Shown here in pieces: positions 41,937 to 50,031 of a stretch of 64,000 bases of DNA; the first letter of the stretch is position 1, and each line of letters starts with the position of its first letter. The stretch is from assembly GCA_047605605.1 (NCBI GenBank), contig JASGFG010000003.1, forward strand, positions 1 through 64,000. The letters run 5' to 3'. A program made the position numbers and the translations under genes. The DNA comes from JAATGA01 sp047605605 (GTDB lineage: Bacteria > Pseudomonadota > Alphaproteobacteria > Rhodobacterales > Rhodobacteraceae). The notes under the pieces are model-generated. The model saw only the letters and a program-made list of their open reading frames with translations. It had not been told where the DNA came from and ran no database searches.

Positions 41937-42790
41937 CCGCGCATACCGCGCCCGCTTTGGCCAGGGGGTCAAAGCGGGTTCTTCCCGGTTTCGGCCTGAC
42001 CATGGGCATGACGCTGACCTATCTGGGCGTCATCGTGCTTTTGCCGGTCATCGCACTGGTCCTGAAAGGGGCCGAGATCGGGCCTGCGCGGTTCTGGGCC
42101 ATCGCCACGGCGCCGCGCACGCTGGCGGCGCTGCAACTGACGATCCTGGCCGCGACGATGGCCACGATCTTCAACACCCTCTACGGGCTGCTGATGGCCT
42201 GGGTGCTGGTGCGCTATGACTTTCCGGGCAAGCGGCTGCTGGATGCGATGGTCGACATTCCCTTTGCCCTGCCCACGGCGGTGGCGGGTCTTGCGCTGTC
42301 CGCGCTGTTCGCCGCGAACGGCTGGTATGGCGCCCTGCTGGAGCCTTTGGGGATACAGGTGGTCTTCACCATCTGGGGCGTGGCGGTCGCCATGTCCTTC
42401 ACCTCGATCCCCTTCGTGATCCGCACGGTCCAGCCGGTGCTGGAGGATCTGGACCCCCAGTTTGAGCAGGCGGCGCTAACCCTGGGCGCGCGGCCCTTCA
42501 CCATCTTCCGGCGGGTCGTCTTTCCGGCCATCACCCCGGCGCTGCTGGTGGGGATGACGCTTTCCTTCGCCCGCTCGCTGGGGGAATTCGGTGCGGTGGT
42601 CTTCATCGCCGGAAACCTGCCGATGAAGACGGAAATCGCCTCGCTTCTCGCCGTGATCCGGCTCGAGGAATATGACTACAACGGCGCCGCGGTCATCGCG
42701 CTGGTGCTGCTGCTGATCGCGCTGCTGCTGCTGGCGCTGTCGAACATCGCGCAGGCCCGCGCGCTGCGATACAAGGGGAAAACCGCATGA
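41933..42790 (+). CDS. cysT: Sulfate/thiosulfate ABC permease CysT (CysU)
   Basis: The 285-residue protein begins with a short polar leader containing VLPGFGLTMGMTLTYLGVIVLLPVIALVLK, the usual CysT first helix. The EAA loop FEQAALTLGARPFTIFRRVVFPAITPALLVG and SFARSLGEFGAVVFIAGNLPMKTEI are diagnostic of sulfate permeases. Overlaps of 4 bases with neighbours place it firmly in the operon. It forms the channel with CysW. Confidence 0.95.
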   Translation: MTAHTAPALARGSKRVLPGFGLTMGMTLTYLGVIVLLPVIALVLKGAEIGPARFWAIATAPRTLAALQLTILAATMATIFNTLYGLLMAWVLVRYDFPGKRLLDAMVDIPFALPTAVAGLALSALFAANGWYGALLEPLGIQVVFTIWGVAVAMSFTSIPFVIRTVQPVLEDLDPQFEQAALTLGARPFTIFRRVVFPAITPALLVGMTLSFARSLGEFGAVVFIAGNLPMKTEIASLLAVIRLEEYDYNGAAVIALVLLLIALLLLALSNIAQARALRYKGKTA

Positions 42791-43629
42791 CCGCCGCCGC
42801 TCCCGGCGCCATGGCCCCGCGCGTCAGCAGTCTGGTGCCCCGCATCCTGATCGGGCTGGCCCTGATCCTGACCGCGATCTTCGTCGTCGTGCCCCTGGCC
42901 TTCATCTTTCACCGCGCCTTCGCGCAAGGCTGGCGGCTTTTCACCGACAACATCCTTGCCCCCGACACCCTGCACGCGATCTGGCTGACCACGGTGGTCG
43001 CGGTGATCGCCGTGCCGGTGAACATCGCCTTCGGCATCGCCGCCGCCTGGGCCATCGCCCGCTTCGACTTTCCCGGCCGCAAGACGCTGCTGACGCTGAT
43101 CGAGATTCCCTTCTCGATCTCGCCCATCATCGCGGGGATCTGCTATCTGCTGCTTTACGGCCGGCAGGGGCTGATCGGGCCGTTCCTCCTGTCGCATGAC
43201 ATTCAGATCCTGTTCGCCTTGCCGGGCATCGTTCTGGTCACGATGTTCGTCACCTCGCCCTTTGTCCTGCGCGAGGTGCTGCCGCTGATGCAGGCGCAGG
43301 GGTCCGAACAGGAACAGGCCGCGCTGACGCTGGGGGCCTCGGGCTGGCAGGTGTTCCGCCGCGTGACGCTTCCCAACATCCGCTGGGCGCTGTTCTACGG
43401 CGCGATCCTGTGTGCCGCCCGCGCGGTGGGAGAGTTCGGGGGCGTATCCGTCGTCTCGGGCAATGTGCGCGGGCAGACGAACACCCTGCCGCTTCAGATC
43501 GACCTGCTGTTTCACGACCTGAACGTGGCGGGGGCCTTTGCCGCCGCCACCACCCTGACGCTGATCGCGCTGGTGGTGCTGGCCCTCAAGACCGCGATCG
43601 AGATGCGCGGCCGGTCGGGGCCGGGCTGA
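42787..43629 (+). CDS. cysW: Sulfate/thiosulfate ABC permease CysW
   Basis: The 280-residue permease has FHRAFAQGWRLFTDNI, EIPFSISPIIAGICYLLLYGRQG and the EAA loop EQAALTLGASGWQVFRRVTLPNIRWALFYG followed by ARAVGEFGGVSVVSGNVRGQTNTLPLQI, which are CysW hallmarks. It is the last gene of the sulfate operon. A convergent LysR gene ends 12 bases beyond it. Confidence 0.95.
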   Translation: MTAAAPGAMAPRVSSLVPRILIGLALILTAIFVVVPLAFIFHRAFAQGWRLFTDNILAPDTLHAIWLTTVVAVIAVPVNIAFGIAAAWAIARFDFPGRKTLLTLIEIPFSISPIIAGICYLLLYGRQGLIGPFLLSHDIQILFALPGIVLVTMFVTSPFVLREVLPLMQAQGSEQEQAALTLGASGWQVFRRVTLPNIRWALFYGAILCAARAVGEFGGVSVVSGNVRGQTNTLPLQIDLLFHDLNVAGAFAAATTLTLIALVVLALKTAIEMRGRSGPG

Positions 43630-43641
43630 GCGTTCCGCGCG

Positions 43642-44544
43642 TCATTCGATGGCCGTGACCAGCGCCGGGATCTCGCGCTCGAAAAAGGTCGAGAAGGTGG
43701 CGATGCGCGGCGGCAGCGTCTGATAGGGCGGATAGTAAAGCGTCAGCCACAGCGGCGGCGGCGTCCAGTCGGGCAGGACCGTCACCAGCCGCCCGGTGCG
43801 CAGATGCTCGGCCACGATGAACACCGGCAGCAGCGCCACGCCCGCCCCATCGGCGGCCATTGCGGCCAGCACCTCACCGTTGTTGGCGCTGACCGCGCGG
43901 CCGGCCAGAATGCTGACCGACGCCGCGCCGTTGGTCAGGTTCCAGCTTTCGCGCCGGCTTTCGCCGCTGTAAGCTAGGCAGGCATCGGCGGGCAGGTCGT
44001 TCGGATGCGACACCTGCGACAGCGGGCCAGGGGCGGCCACCAGCACGCGCCGCACCTGACAGATCTTGCGCCAGATGGTGAACTTGTCGGACGGCGGGCC
44101 GGAAATGCGGACCGCCAGGTCGAACTCCTGGTTCACCATGTCCAGCAGCTGGTCGGTCAGCGCGATTTCCACGTCGATCCGCGGATACAGATCGCGGAAC
44201 CCGCACAGGATCTGCGGCAGCACCCGCTGGCCAAAGGACATGGGCGCATTGATCCGCAGGCGCCCCTCATCGGCCTTGTGCGCCTCGCTCAACTCACGCC
44301 GGGCGGTATCCAGCGCGCGCAGGGGCGGCTCGATCCGCGCGGCAAAGACCGCCCCGTCCGAGGTCAGCGCCACCTGCCGCGTGGTGCGCACGAAAAGCTG
44401 GACGCCCAGCTCCTCCTCCAGGGCGGCGATGGTGCGCGTGACCGCGGCGGGCGTGGCATCCATCTCGCGCGCCACCTGGGCAAAGTTGCGCCGTTCCGCG
44501 GCCAGCAGAAAGGTGCGCAGCGCCCGAAGTTCGTTGATCGCCAT
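43642..44544 (-). CDS. LysR-family transcriptional regulator
   Basis: The protein has 300 residues, starting MAINELRALRTFLLAAERRNFAQVAREMDATPAAVTRTIAALEEELGVQLF, the HTH of the large LysR subgroup related to DsdC/AaeR-like regulators. The effector domain begins near residue 92. It is divergent from the extradiol-type dioxygenase gene across 116 bases, so it is the most likely regulator of that pair rather than of the convergent sulfate operon. The AT-rich patch at 44541-44590 probably holds the divergent promoters. Confidence 0.9.
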   Translation of the reverse strand: MAINELRALRTFLLAAERRNFAQVAREMDATPAAVTRTIAALEEELGVQLFVRTTRQVALTSDGAVFAARIEPPLRALDTARRELSEAHKADEGRLRINAPMSFGQRVLPQILCGFRDLYPRIDVEIALTDQLLDMVNQEFDLAVRISGPPSDKFTIWRKICQVRRVLVAAPGPLSQVSHPNDLPADACLAYSGESRRESWNLTNGAASVSILAGRAVSANNGEVLAAMAADGAGVALLPVFIVAEHLRTGRLVTVLPDWTPPPLWLTLYYPPYQTLPPRIATFSTFFEREIPALVTAIE

Positions 44545-44660
44545 TATTTCAAATTCCGCAATACAGTAGTAATTCTATCGCCAATTTACCGGAATGATCA
44601 ACGGGCCTAAATCTTGGTCAACGCAACATCGCGGCGGTTGGCCGCAGAAAGGCAAAAGCC

Positions 44661-45593
44661 ATGTTGAACCAGATCAAGGGCCTGCACCACGTCACCTCGA
44701 TGGCGGCGGATGCGCGGCAGAACAACCGGTTCTTCACCGATACGCTGGGTCTCCGCCGGGTGAAAAAGACGGTGAACTTCGACGAACCCAGCGTCTATCA
44801 CCTGTATTACGGCGACGAAGCCGGCACGCCCGGCACGGTGATGACCTATTTCCCCTTCCCGCATATCGTGCGCGGCCGCCCCGGCGTGGGCGAGGTGGGC
44901 GAGACGCAGTTTTCCGTGCCCAAGGGCGCCCTGCCCTTCTGGAAGGACCGCCTTGCCGCGCAAGGTGTGCAGGGCATTGCCGAGGATACGACCTTCGGCG
45001 CGCCCCGGCTCCGCTTTCACGGGCCGGACGGCGACGGATTTTCGCTGATCGAGACCGATGGCGATGCGCGCACCGGCTGGACCGGCGCAGGCGTGGCGGA
45101 CGATGCGGCGATCCGCGGCTTTTCCGGCGCGCGTCTGCGGCTGGCCGATACCGGCGCAACCGAGGAACTGCTGCGCTTCATGGGTTATGAGCGTGCCGAA
45201 ACCGAAGGCGACGTGACGCGCCTTGTCATCCCCGGCGGCAACGGCGCCGATACGATCGACCTTGAAAGGCTGCCCGGCACGGCCTTTGCCCGGCAGGGCG
45301 CGGGGTCGGTCCACCACATCGCCTTTGCCGTGCCCGACCGGGCCGCGCAGCTGGAGGTGCGCAAGGCGCTGATGGACACCGGCCATCAGGTGACGCCGGT
45401 GATCGACCGCGATTACTTCTGGGCGATCTACTTCCGCACCCCCGGCGGCGTCCTGTTCGAGGTGGCGACCAACGAGCCCGGCTTTGACCGCGACGAGGAT
45501 ACCGCCCATCTGGGCGAGGCGCTGAAGCTGCCCTCGCGGTATGAGCCCTATCGCCAGAAGATCGAGGCGAACCTGGAACCGCTGGGCCAATAG
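44661..45593 (+). CDS. MhqO-like ring-cleaving (extradiol, VOC-fold) dioxygenase
   Basis: The 310-residue protein has two vicinal-oxygen-chelate repeats. Fe(II) ligand candidates are His9/His10 (GLHHVTS), His218/His219 (SVHHIAF) and Glu267 (GGVLFEVATNEPGF), the pattern of hydroquinone/chlorohydroquinone 1,2-dioxygenases such as LinE, PcpA and MhqO. DYFWAIYFRTPGG is strongly conserved in that group. It is followed 54 bases later by an MhqD-like hydrolase and is divergent from a LysR gene. It probably detoxifies or degrades hydroquinones or quinone-derived compounds. Confidence 0.88.
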   Translation: MLNQIKGLHHVTSMAADARQNNRFFTDTLGLRRVKKTVNFDEPSVYHLYYGDEAGTPGTVMTYFPFPHIVRGRPGVGEVGETQFSVPKGALPFWKDRLAAQGVQGIAEDTTFGAPRLRFHGPDGDGFSLIETDGDARTGWTGAGVADDAAIRGFSGARLRLADTGATEELLRFMGYERAETEGDVTRLVIPGGNGADTIDLERLPGTAFARQGAGSVHHIAFAVPDRAAQLEVRKALMDTGHQVTPVIDRDYFWAIYFRTPGGVLFEVATNEPGFDRDEDTAHLGEALKLPSRYEPYRQKIEANLEPLGQ

Positions 45594-45647
45594 GCGGCAG
45601 GCGGCGGGCCGGAACCGGCCCGCCCATCCGCAGCAAAGGGAAAGACC

Positions 45648-46259
45648 ATGACCTATATCAGCCACCGCGAACCCGGCCAGCCCGACCGGCCGGTCATCCT
45701 GGCCCTGCACGGCACTGGCGGGGATGAACACCAGTTCACCGCCCTGATCCACCGCATGGTGCCAGGCGCAGGCATCGTCGCCCCGCGCGGCGACGTGTCG
45801 GAATATGGCGCGAACCGCTTTTTCCGCCGCACCGGCGAAGGCGTCTATGACATGGACGACCTTGCCCGCCGCACCGGGGCGATGCTGGATTTCGTGGCCG
45901 GGGTCCGGGCCGACACTCCGGGGCGGCCGCTTTACGCCTTTGGTTATTCCAACGGCGCGAACATCCTCGCCGCCATGCTGTTCCAGCGGCCCCAGCTCTT
46001 CGACCGGGCGGCGCTGCTGCACCCGCTGATCCCATGGCAACCGGCGCCGCAGCCTGGCCTGCGCGACCTGCCGGTTCTGGTCAGCGCCGGGCGGAGCGAC
46101 CCGATCTGCCCGCTGCCGCAATCGCAGGCGCTGATCGACTGGCTGGGGCGGCAGGGCGCGCAGGTGGAAAGCCTGATCGAATCCGGCGGGCATGAGATCC
46201 GCCCGGCGGAGGTCGCGGCCCTGCAAGGGTTCCTGCGCGGGGAGTTGCCGCTGGCCTGA
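45648..46259 (+). CDS. MhqD-like alpha/beta-hydrolase (carboxylesterase/phospholipase family)
   Basis: The 203-residue small esterase has LHGTGGDEHQF (oxyanion region), nucleophile Ser in AFGYSNGANIL, Asp in SAGRSDPICP and catalytic His in SGGHEI. This is the compact carboxylesterase type found beside ring-cleaving dioxygenases in quinone-response loci (MhqD). AAAGGGAAAG lies upstream of the ATG. It probably shares a transcript with the dioxygenase and may act on the cleavage product or a glutathione/ester conjugate. Confidence 0.85.
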   Translation: MTYISHREPGQPDRPVILALHGTGGDEHQFTALIHRMVPGAGIVAPRGDVSEYGANRFFRRTGEGVYDMDDLARRTGAMLDFVAGVRADTPGRPLYAFGYSNGANILAAMLFQRPQLFDRAALLHPLIPWQPAPQPGLRDLPVLVSAGRSDPICPLPQSQALIDWLGRQGAQVESLIESGGHEIRPAEVAALQGFLRGELPLA

Positions 46260-46264
46260 GGGAC

Positions 46265-46289
46265 GGCGCGGCGGATCAGCCGCCGCGCC
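46265..46289. terminator. Bidirectional terminator between hydrolase and toxin genes
   Basis: GGCGCGGCGG and CCGCCGCGCC form a perfect 10-bp stem with a 5-base loop between convergent genes. The right arm lies inside the last codons of the toxin gene (stop at 46276-46278). Confidence 0.65.
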
Positions 46290-46647
46290 CGTCGCCCAAC
46301 AGCCGGATCAGCATCCGCCGATGCTGGTCCTGCGGCCCGAAGAACACCGCCAGCACCCGCACAAGGCCCGCCCCCTCGTCCGCGACGAACCAGAAGCTCG
46401 CCTTGCCCAGGGCAAGCTGGCGCAACCCCGGCAGCAGATCGTCATGCCGCCCGCCCCGCAGGGGCGCCAGGGCCAGCCGCTGCGCATCGGTCAGGATCTC
46501 GGCCAGCCGCTGCCCTGCCCGGCCCGCCGCCTCGGCCCGGTTGTCGCCGAAGGACATGTAGCTTTCGATCAGGTGATCGAAGATCAGGGCAAGGTCCCTC
46601 TCGACGGCGGCGGCGAATTCCAGCCGCCACGCCGTTTCGCGGATCAT
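46276..46647 (-). CDS. RelE/ParE-superfamily toxin
   Basis: The 123-residue basic protein has WRLEFAAAVERDLALIFDHLIESYM at the N-terminus and LALGKASFWFVADEGAGLVRVLAVFFGPQDQHRRML at the C-terminus, the strand pattern of ParE/RelE toxins. Its start overlaps the antitoxin stop by 4 bases, the usual antitoxin-first order. By family it poisons gyrase (ParE) or ribosome-bound mRNA (RelE). Its closeness to the partition genes indicates post-segregational killing that stabilises the replicon. Confidence 0.82.
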   Translation of the reverse strand: MIRETAWRLEFAAAVERDLALIFDHLIESYMSFGDNRAEAAGRAGQRLAEILTDAQRLALAPLRGGRHDDLLPGLRQLALGKASFWFVADEGAGLVRVLAVFFGPQDQHRRMLIRLLGDGRGG

Positions 46648-46916
46648 TTCGCCGGCGCCGCCTTGCCGCGGGCGGCAACCATCGCCTCCACCCGGCCGCG
46701 CAGGTCGTCGCCCGTGACAAAGGCTCCGGCCAGACGATCCTGCAACAGCATCCGCAGGGCGGCCCGCTCCATCTGCTCGTCCTCCGCCTTCTGACGGATC
46801 AGTTCCAGCCCATGCTGGACAACCGCGCTGACCGACGGGAACCGCCCGCCCTGCACTTGGGCACGGGCAAAGGCATGGTGTTCATCGCTGAGCGAAATGG
46901 AGGATTTGACGGTCAT
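46644..46916 (-). CDS. ParD-like antitoxin (ribbon-helix-helix)
   Basis: The protein has 90 residues from the ATG at 46916, with GGAAGGGTGCAG-type purine sequence upstream. The N-terminus MTVKSSISLSDEHHAFARAQVQGGRFPSVSAVVQHGLELI is a CopG/ParD ribbon-helix-helix, and the C-terminal acidic/helical tail would bind the toxin. It should repress its own promoter in the 215-base gap before parB. Confidence 0.85.
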   Translation of the reverse strand: MTVKSSISLSDEHHAFARAQVQGGRFPSVSAVVQHGLELIRQKAEDEQMERAALRMLLQDRLAGAFVTGDDLRGRVEAMVAARGKAAPAK

Positions 46917-47112
46917 CTGCACCCTTCCTGCTGCGGCGAAGGTATGACCAGGTAGCATGAAGGTCAAGCCCCGCTGCCCTTTCGGCGGCGCGTCCGTGCA
47001 GTTCGGCGCTCTTCCCTGCCATCCCGAAGGAAAAGCGCGCCGAAGTCTTGTGTGCATTAACGGCTGATTTCGATCACTACAAAAACCATCGAGCAGATCG
47101 CCCCCCGTCGCG

Positions 47113-47132
47113 ATCTTCCCCGCGGGGAAGAT
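47113..47132. repeat. parS-like palindrome at the parB stop (site 1)
   Basis: ATCTTCCCCGCGGGGAAGAT is a perfect 20-bp palindrome whose last base coincides with the parB stop codon. Its 16-bp core CTTCCCCGCGGGGAAG recurs several times in and around the partition genes. A ParB-binding role is inferred from this clustering. Confidence 0.7.
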
Positions 47133-48229
47133 CAGGCCAGATCGTCCAGCATCCGGGCCAGCGCCGCCTCCAGCCTGCGCCGGTCGATGGCCGAGAAGTC
47201 GGTCGGAAGCCGGATCTCCAGCCGCCCGTTCGCCGCAAGGCACCGCGCGGCGCCGATGGCCGAGGCCACCTGAAAGGTCGTCTTGGCCCTGTCGCCACGG
47301 TCGGGCTGCGACGACGCGCGCGGCGCGGCGGGTGCGGAATCCTCGTCCGCGCCCCCTGCCCCGGCCGCCTTGCGCAGCACCTCGATCTCGTCATTGACCG
47401 ACCGCCCCTCCCAGCCCTTCAGCGCCGCCCGGATCGAGGTGACAAGATCGGGCCGCTCCTCGACCAGCGTTGCCAGCCGCAGGCCAAGCGCGCGCGGAAT
47501 GTGCCGGGCGAATAGCAGGTCGTCGCCCAGCCGGTCGATCAGCCGGATGAACTGCCGGATATAGCTGCGCTTCTGATAGCCGGCCGACTGGAACAGCTCG
47601 GCCACGGCCTTGTCGGGGTCGCTCTCGCGCGTCAGCGGATCGCGCGCGTAGTTCAGCGCCAGCATCGCCATCTCGGCGAAAGAGATGTCCTTGCGCACAA
47701 GGTTCTCGTCCACCATCCGGCGATACAGCCCCTCCAGATCTTCCCCGCGGGGAAGGATGCCGGCGGGAATGCGGCCCCAGCGGTCGGCATCCCCCGTCTC
47801 GGCCAGAAGGGCGCGATAGGCGGCCAGACGGCGAAAGCCCTGGATCAGCTCATACCGCCCGTCGGCCCGCTGTTCGACCCGGATGGGGTTCGACAGGCCG
47901 AGGTCGCGGATCGAGGCCACCAGTTCCGCCAGCTCCATGTCGTCGCCCGGCGCCCGGTCACGGACCAGCTTCCAGGTTTCCACCTCGTCCAGCGGGATCA
48001 GGTCGACGATCAGCCCCAGCCGTTTCATCCGCACATGTTCGGCGGCCAGCGCGTCATTCTCGGCGCGAATCGATTCCTCCAGCGCGCGGCGGTCGCGCAG
48101 CGCCTCGGCATTCTCGCCGATGGCGGTGGCCATGGGCGACCGGCGGGCGGGCTCTTCGGCCTTCCCCGCGGGGAAGGTATCCTCCCCGCCCTCGGGCAGG
48201 TCGATGTCGAAAACGCGGCGTTTCTTCAT
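47132..48229 (-). CDS. parB: ParB-family partition protein
   Basis: The 365-residue protein has a ParB/Spo0J N-terminal nuclease-like domain (LSNPIRVEQRADGRYELIQGFRRLAAYRAL), an HTH region (NLVRKDISFAEMAMLALNYA; YQKRSYIRQFIRLIDRLGDDLLF) and a C-terminal part with DFSAIDRRRLEAALARMLDDLA. It binds centromere sites and recruits ParA for segregation. Its ATG overlaps the parA stop. Two copies of the 16-bp palindrome lie within its coding sequence, one read as TFPAGKA and one as ILPRGED, and a third sits at its stop. Confidence 0.9.
   Translation of the reverse strand: MKKRRVFDIDLPEGGEDTFPAGKAEEPARRSPMATAIGENAEALRDRRALEESIRAENDALAAEHVRMKRLGLIVDLIPLDEVETWKLVRDRAPGDDMELAELVASIRDLGLSNPIRVEQRADGRYELIQGFRRLAAYRALLAETGDADRWGRIPAGILPRGEDLEGLYRRMVDENLVRKDISFAEMAMLALNYARDPLTRESDPDKAVAELFQSAGYQKRSYIRQFIRLIDRLGDDLLFARHIPRALGLRLATLVEERPDLVTSIRAALKGWEGRSVNDEIEVLRKAAGAGGADEDSAPAAPRASSQPDRGDRAKTTFQVASAIGAARCLAANGRLEIRLPTDFSAIDRRRLEAALARMLDDLA
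47740..47755. repeat. parS-like palindrome inside parB (site 2)
   Basis: A perfect CTTCCCCGCGGGGAAG lies within parB. On the coding strand it encodes Leu-Pro-Arg-Gly-Glu (ILPRGED), a different frame from site 3, so conservation is of DNA rather than peptide. Confidence 0.72.
48161..48176. repeat. parS-like palindrome inside parB N-terminus (site 3)
   Basis: A perfect CTTCCCCGCGGGGAAG near the start of parB is translated as Phe-Pro-Ala-Gly-Lys (TFPAGKA) in a poorly conserved linker. Confidence 0.72.
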
Positions 48230-49533
48230 GCCTCATCCTCCATCTTGTCCCATGCGGCCAGAAAGCAGGCCCGGAATTCCTCATAGGCGCGGTCGAACGA
48301 GGCGCGGGCGCGGCGCCAGGTTTCCCGCGTCATCGTGCGATAGTCGATCTCGTAGACCGAGGACAGGAACCGCCCGGACTGTTCGACCGCGCGGGTCATC
48401 TCGACCGGCTCTTTCGCGACGGTATCGCCGAACACCTTGCGGAACGCCTCCAGCATCGCGCGATGCAGGTCGTTGCCCGGCTCATACCGCGTCATCAGGA
48501 ACCGGATGTCGAGAAAGGCCTTGGGCAGCCGCATCTTCCCCGCGGGGAAGGTTCCGTCGAACCCCGCCGCCAGATCCTCCAGCGCCTCGGCCAGCTGGCC
48601 GATGAAAGAGGTGGTGGAATCGTATTCCCAGTATCCGGGGCCGGACGGGATATAAAGCACATCCGCCGCAAAGACCGCGTTCATCGACTGATAGCCGATG
48701 GCGGGGGGGCAGTCGAAGATCACCACGTCATAGGCATCGGCCGACAGTGCATCCAGATAGCGCGAGACGGCGGCAAAGAACGACCAGTCGGGGTTCAGGT
48801 GCCGGTATTGCGCGCTGGCGAATTCGACGAAGGCGGCATTGGCGCACGACGGGATGATGTCGATGGTCGGCCAGGCGGTCGGCTTGATGAAGTCGGTCAC
48901 GCGCAACTCGCCCAGGCCCAGGTCGCGGACCGAGGCGGGCAGCTTTCGCTGGGGCAGGGCGGTGCCGCTTTCGGCGGCGCGGGGGGCGGCGTTCATGCGG
49001 TCGGTTTCGCGCACCAGGTCGCGGGCGATGATGCCCCAGACGGTCAGATCCTCGCTGACATCGTGCAGGCCCATGGAATGTGTCAGCGTCGCCTGCGGGT
49101 CGAAGTCGACGACCAGCACGCGATAGCCGTCCAGCGCGGCCGCATGGGCCATGTGCAGTGCCACGGTCGATTTGCCCGCGCCCCCCTTGAAATTCGAGAT
49201 GGCGATGCGGATCGCCCGCTTGCCCGCGGGCCGCTTGGGCATCAGCGAGGCGCGGTTGATCTTCATCTTGCGGCGCAGCTCGTTGATCTCGGCCAGGGTG
49301 AACCAGCGCTGGCGTCCCTCGTCCTCGACTTCCCCGCCGGGAAGGTCGGGGTCGGCGGCAAAGCGTCCGCGAAAGGTGGAGTGATTGATCTTGAAGATGA
49401 GCTCGGCCACCTCCCACGAGGAGAAGCGGCGCAGGGTCTTTTCATGCTCGGGCGAAAAGGTCTGGCGGCGGATGAAGCTTTGCATCTTCAGCGACTGCGC
49501 CTGAAGAGCGGCGAGATCCTGGTGGGTGAACAT
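48226..49533 (-). CDS. parA: ParA-family partition ATPase
   Basis: The 435-residue protein has an N-terminal winged-helix/RHH-like extension (residues 1-110, including FTLAEINELRRKMKINRASLMPKR, a MerR-like DNA-reading segment). A deviant Walker A ATPase domain follows: FKGGAGKSTVALHMAHAAALDGYRVLVVDFDPQATLT, then VVIFDCPPAIGYQSMNAV. The long N-terminus is typical of type Ia plasmid ParA proteins that also repress the par operon. It is first in parAB, divergent from rep across the origin region. One perfect and one degenerate parS-like palindrome lie inside the gene. Confidence 0.93.
   Translation of the reverse strand: MFTHQDLAALQAQSLKMQSFIRRQTFSPEHEKTLRRFSSWEVAELIFKINHSTFRGRFAADPDLPGGEVEDEGRQRWFTLAEINELRRKMKINRASLMPKRPAGKRAIRIAISNFKGGAGKSTVALHMAHAAALDGYRVLVVDFDPQATLTHSMGLHDVSEDLTVWGIIARDLVRETDRMNAAPRAAESGTALPQRKLPASVRDLGLGELRVTDFIKPTAWPTIDIIPSCANAAFVEFASAQYRHLNPDWSFFAAVSRYLDALSADAYDVVIFDCPPAIGYQSMNAVFAADVLYIPSGPGYWEYDSTTSFIGQLAEALEDLAAGFDGTFPAGKMRLPKAFLDIRFLMTRYEPGNDLHRAMLEAFRKVFGDTVAKEPVEMTRAVEQSGRFLSSVYEIDYRTMTRETWRRARASFDRAYEEFRACFLAAWDKMEDEA
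48535..48550. repeat. parS-like palindrome inside parA (site 4)
   Basis: A perfect CTTCCCCGCGGGGAAG is translated in ParA as TFPAGKM, between DGFDG-type sequence and RLPKAF. Confidence 0.72.
49329..49344. repeat. Degenerate parS-like palindrome inside parA (site 5)
   Basis: CTTCCCCGCCGGGAAG has one mismatched pair relative to the perfect palindrome. It encodes DLPGGEV in ParA. Confidence 0.6.
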
Positions 49534-49719
49534 GCCTGTTTCCGTTTTCTGGACGTTAATTATCGACAGCCGCAGAAATACGCCGGATTTGCATAAACCG
49601 CAAAAGCTAAGTTATGCTGTGTGAAAGATTTTGCGGATCAACAGATTTTCAAGCCCCGGCAAGCCCTTCGCCGATTCGCGACCCCTGGTTCCGGCCACTG
49701 GCCGCAACCCCATCCTATT

Positions 49720-49796
49720 GGGGGACATCAAGGGTCGGCCATCGACAGGTTGAGGGGACATTTCCGGCAATTAGGGTGACACCATGGCTGTCCCCC
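49720..49796. repeat. Three GGGGACA units in the origin region
   Basis: GGGGGACA (49720-49727), AGGGGACA (49753-49760) and the inverted TGTCCCCC (49789-49796) are spaced 33 and 36 bases apart, close to three helical turns. They may bind the replication initiator. Confidence 0.5.
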
Positions 49797-49846
49797 ATTA
49801 CCAATTGAACCCTTTCTTTGAGTTGATGCGGGGCCGGGCAATCAGG

Positions 49847-49855
49847 TTATCCACA
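49847..49855 (+). promoter_or_regulatory. DnaA box
   Basis: TTATCCACA is a perfect match to the consensus DnaA box, located eight bases before the rep promoter -35 element. A one-mismatch version TTATCGACA is at 49560-49568. Confidence 0.75.
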
Positions 49856-49863
49856 ACCGCCGC

Positions 49864-49892
49864 TTGACAGAATCGCAATCTCGGACGCTAAT
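49864..49892 (+). promoter_or_regulatory. Sigma70-type promoter for rep
   Basis: A consensus -35 TTGACA (49864-49869), 17-base spacer and -10 GCTAAT (49887-49892) read toward rep, whose start lies about 130 bases downstream. The two GAAAAGCGTT repeats fall between promoter and start and may allow autoregulation. Confidence 0.6.
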
Positions 49893-49906
49893 GCATTCAA
49901 TCCGGC

Positions 49907-49976
49907 GAAAAGCGTTGGGAACAGACCGGCAGGCGGAACAGGCAACGTAAATTCCCACCCTTTGGGGAAAAGCGTT
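49907..49976 (+). repeat. Direct repeat GAAAAGCGTT in the rep leader
   Basis: GAAAAGCGTT occurs at 49907-49916 and 49967-49976, exactly 60 bases apart, in the leader between the rep promoter and the rep start. Confidence 0.55.
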
Positions 49977-50031
49977 TACTGCCCCCGGCTGGTGAATGAC
50001 AGGGCGCGGCAAACGCGTGAAGGGCAGTGCG

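Larger units (their letters stand above)
49534..50031. other. Putative replication origin and divergent par/rep promoter region
   Basis: This 498-base non-coding interval lies between parA and rep. It holds a TTTGC-N7-GCAAA inverted repeat (49588-49604) near the parA start and three GGGGACA units (49721-49727 and 49754-49760 direct, 49789-49795 inverted). It also holds a perfect DnaA box (49847-49855), a TTGACA/GCTAAT promoter (49864-49892) reading into rep, and a 10-base direct repeat GAAAAGCGTT at 49907 and 49967. The AT-rich stretch 49540-49640 is a candidate unwinding region. This combination is what an iteron/DnaA-box plasmid origin looks like. No function is proven by sequence alone. 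Confidence 0.72.
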
